A stretch of DNA of 64,000 nucleotides from Methylorubrum aminovorans (GTDB lineage Bacteria > Pseudomonadota > Alphaproteobacteria > Rhizobiales > Beijerinckiaceae). Shown in pieces: positions 63,751 through 64,000 of this stretch; position 1 is the first letter of the stretch, and each line of letters opens with the position of its first letter. The position numbers and the translations under genes were made by a program. The notes beneath the pieces were generated by a model. The model was not told the DNA's origin. It made no database searches and saw only the letters and a list, made by a program, of their open reading frames with translations. The stretch is from positions 868,001 to 932,000 of the forward strand of contig NZ_BPRC01000001.1 in NCBI RefSeq assembly GCF_022179725.1. The letters are read 5' to 3'.

Positions 63751-63783
63751 AACCGCGGCAGCCACGTGACGGCTGCCGCGGTT
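63751..63783 (-). terminator. Strong hairpin downstream of the dctA-type gene
   Basis: AACCGCGGCAGCC (63751-63763) pairs perfectly with GGCTGCCGCGGTT (63771-63783) around a 7-base loop, a 13-bp GC-rich stem. It lies 47 bases after the stop of the minus-strand symporter gene, the place expected for its terminator; the following minus-strand bases TCTCGCTTTG are only weakly T-rich. Confidence 0.7.
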
Positions 63784-63829
63784 CCCATACCGGACGGAGG
63801 ACGCAGGACGGTGCGCCCTCCTGCCCGGA

Positions 63830-64000
63830 TCACTCGGCCGGCTGGAGAGCCGGGGCGGGGGCCGCCTCGACGATCGGCTGGCCGGCCAGCGCGGCGTGGA
63901 GCTTGGCCTCGTCGACTTCACCTTCCCAGCGGGCGACGACGATGCAGGCGACCGCGTTGCCGATGAAGTTGGTGAGCGCGCGGCACTCCGACATGAAGCG
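63830..64000 (-). CDS. dctA: Dicarboxylate/cation symporter, C-terminal part (window edge)
   Basis: The last 56 residues of a minus-strand gene that continues beyond the window. [38 protein letters not shown] is the conserved end of DctA-type Na+/H+:C4-dicarboxylate symporters (DAACS family), followed by an Ala/Pro-rich tail. DctA imports succinate, fumarate and malate. Confidence 0.88.
   Translation of the reverse strand, partial: RFMSECRALTNFIGNAVACIVVARWEGEVDEAKLHAALAGQPIVEAAPAPALQPAE

Overview
The window is GC-rich, densely coded alphaproteobacterial chromosome. Several things point to an aerobic anoxygenic phototroph of the Methylobacterium/Methylorubrum type: bacteriochlorophyll and carotenoid genes, a Caulobacter-like flagellar set (FliX, a CheL-like rod-binding protein, an FlbY/FlgN-like protein), a propionyl-CoA carboxylase alpha chain, a GcrA-like zinc-knuckle protein, a cysteine-poor DksA and IalB. 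The genus is inferred from protein character; no database search was run. I saw no rRNA, tRNA, CRISPR array, intact insertion sequence or prophage.

Layout. 1-7.4 kb: end of a fatty acid desaturase, tyrS, anmK with a stand-alone MrcB_N-domain gene, an orphan HI1420-type antitoxin, aroC, and ribB with a decayed GTP cyclohydrolase II domain; two inverted copies of a palindromic repeat lie here. 7.4-10.1 kb: a histone-deacetylase-like gene that appears to start at CTG, then a lower-GC patch that seems to split an L,D-transpeptidase gene. 10.3-20.7 kb: pccA, acylphosphatase, the EF-P system (efp divergent from epmA-epmB), DUF1624 and a double cold-shock protein. 20.7-26.6 kb: a photosynthesis block, bchD-bchO-crtI-crtB, with a perfect PpsR/CrtJ-type palindrome on the crtI start codon. 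26.6-32.7 kb: urease operon ureD-ureAB-(DUF1003)-ureC-ureE-ureF-ureG.

33-49 kb: orphan rutF-like flavin reductase, 8-oxoguanine deaminase-like amidohydrolase, UDP-sugar genes (UDP-glucuronate epimerase, UDP-glucose dehydrogenase), small secreted proteins, ilvA, a tandem PilZ protein, slyX, dksA and an MBOAT/SGNH O-acetylation pair. 49.6-60 kb: flagellar genes in three transcription units (fliX; flgI-cheL-flbY-like; flgF-flgG-flgA-flgH on the minus strand; fliL-fliM-pflI-like-motE). Their intergenic regions hold sigma-54-like -24/-12 elements, CGGCA-N5-TGCCG palindromes resembling Caulobacter ftr (FlbD) sites, and an exact TTAA-N7-TTAA CtrA box. 60-64 kb: glutathione peroxidase, IalB, MltB-type lytic transglycosylase, NAD(P)H oxidoreductase, Gfa-like protein and the end of a dctA-type symporter.

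Most of the window is core metabolism. No clearly new multi-gene system stands out. The best leads are regulatory (flagellar promoter architecture, PpsR operator over a start codon), start-codon related (CTG start), the split transpeptidase, the MrcB_N/orphan-antitoxin pair, the GcrA-like mini-protein, and a two-gene unit encoding a secreted peptide and a 26-residue membrane peptide.
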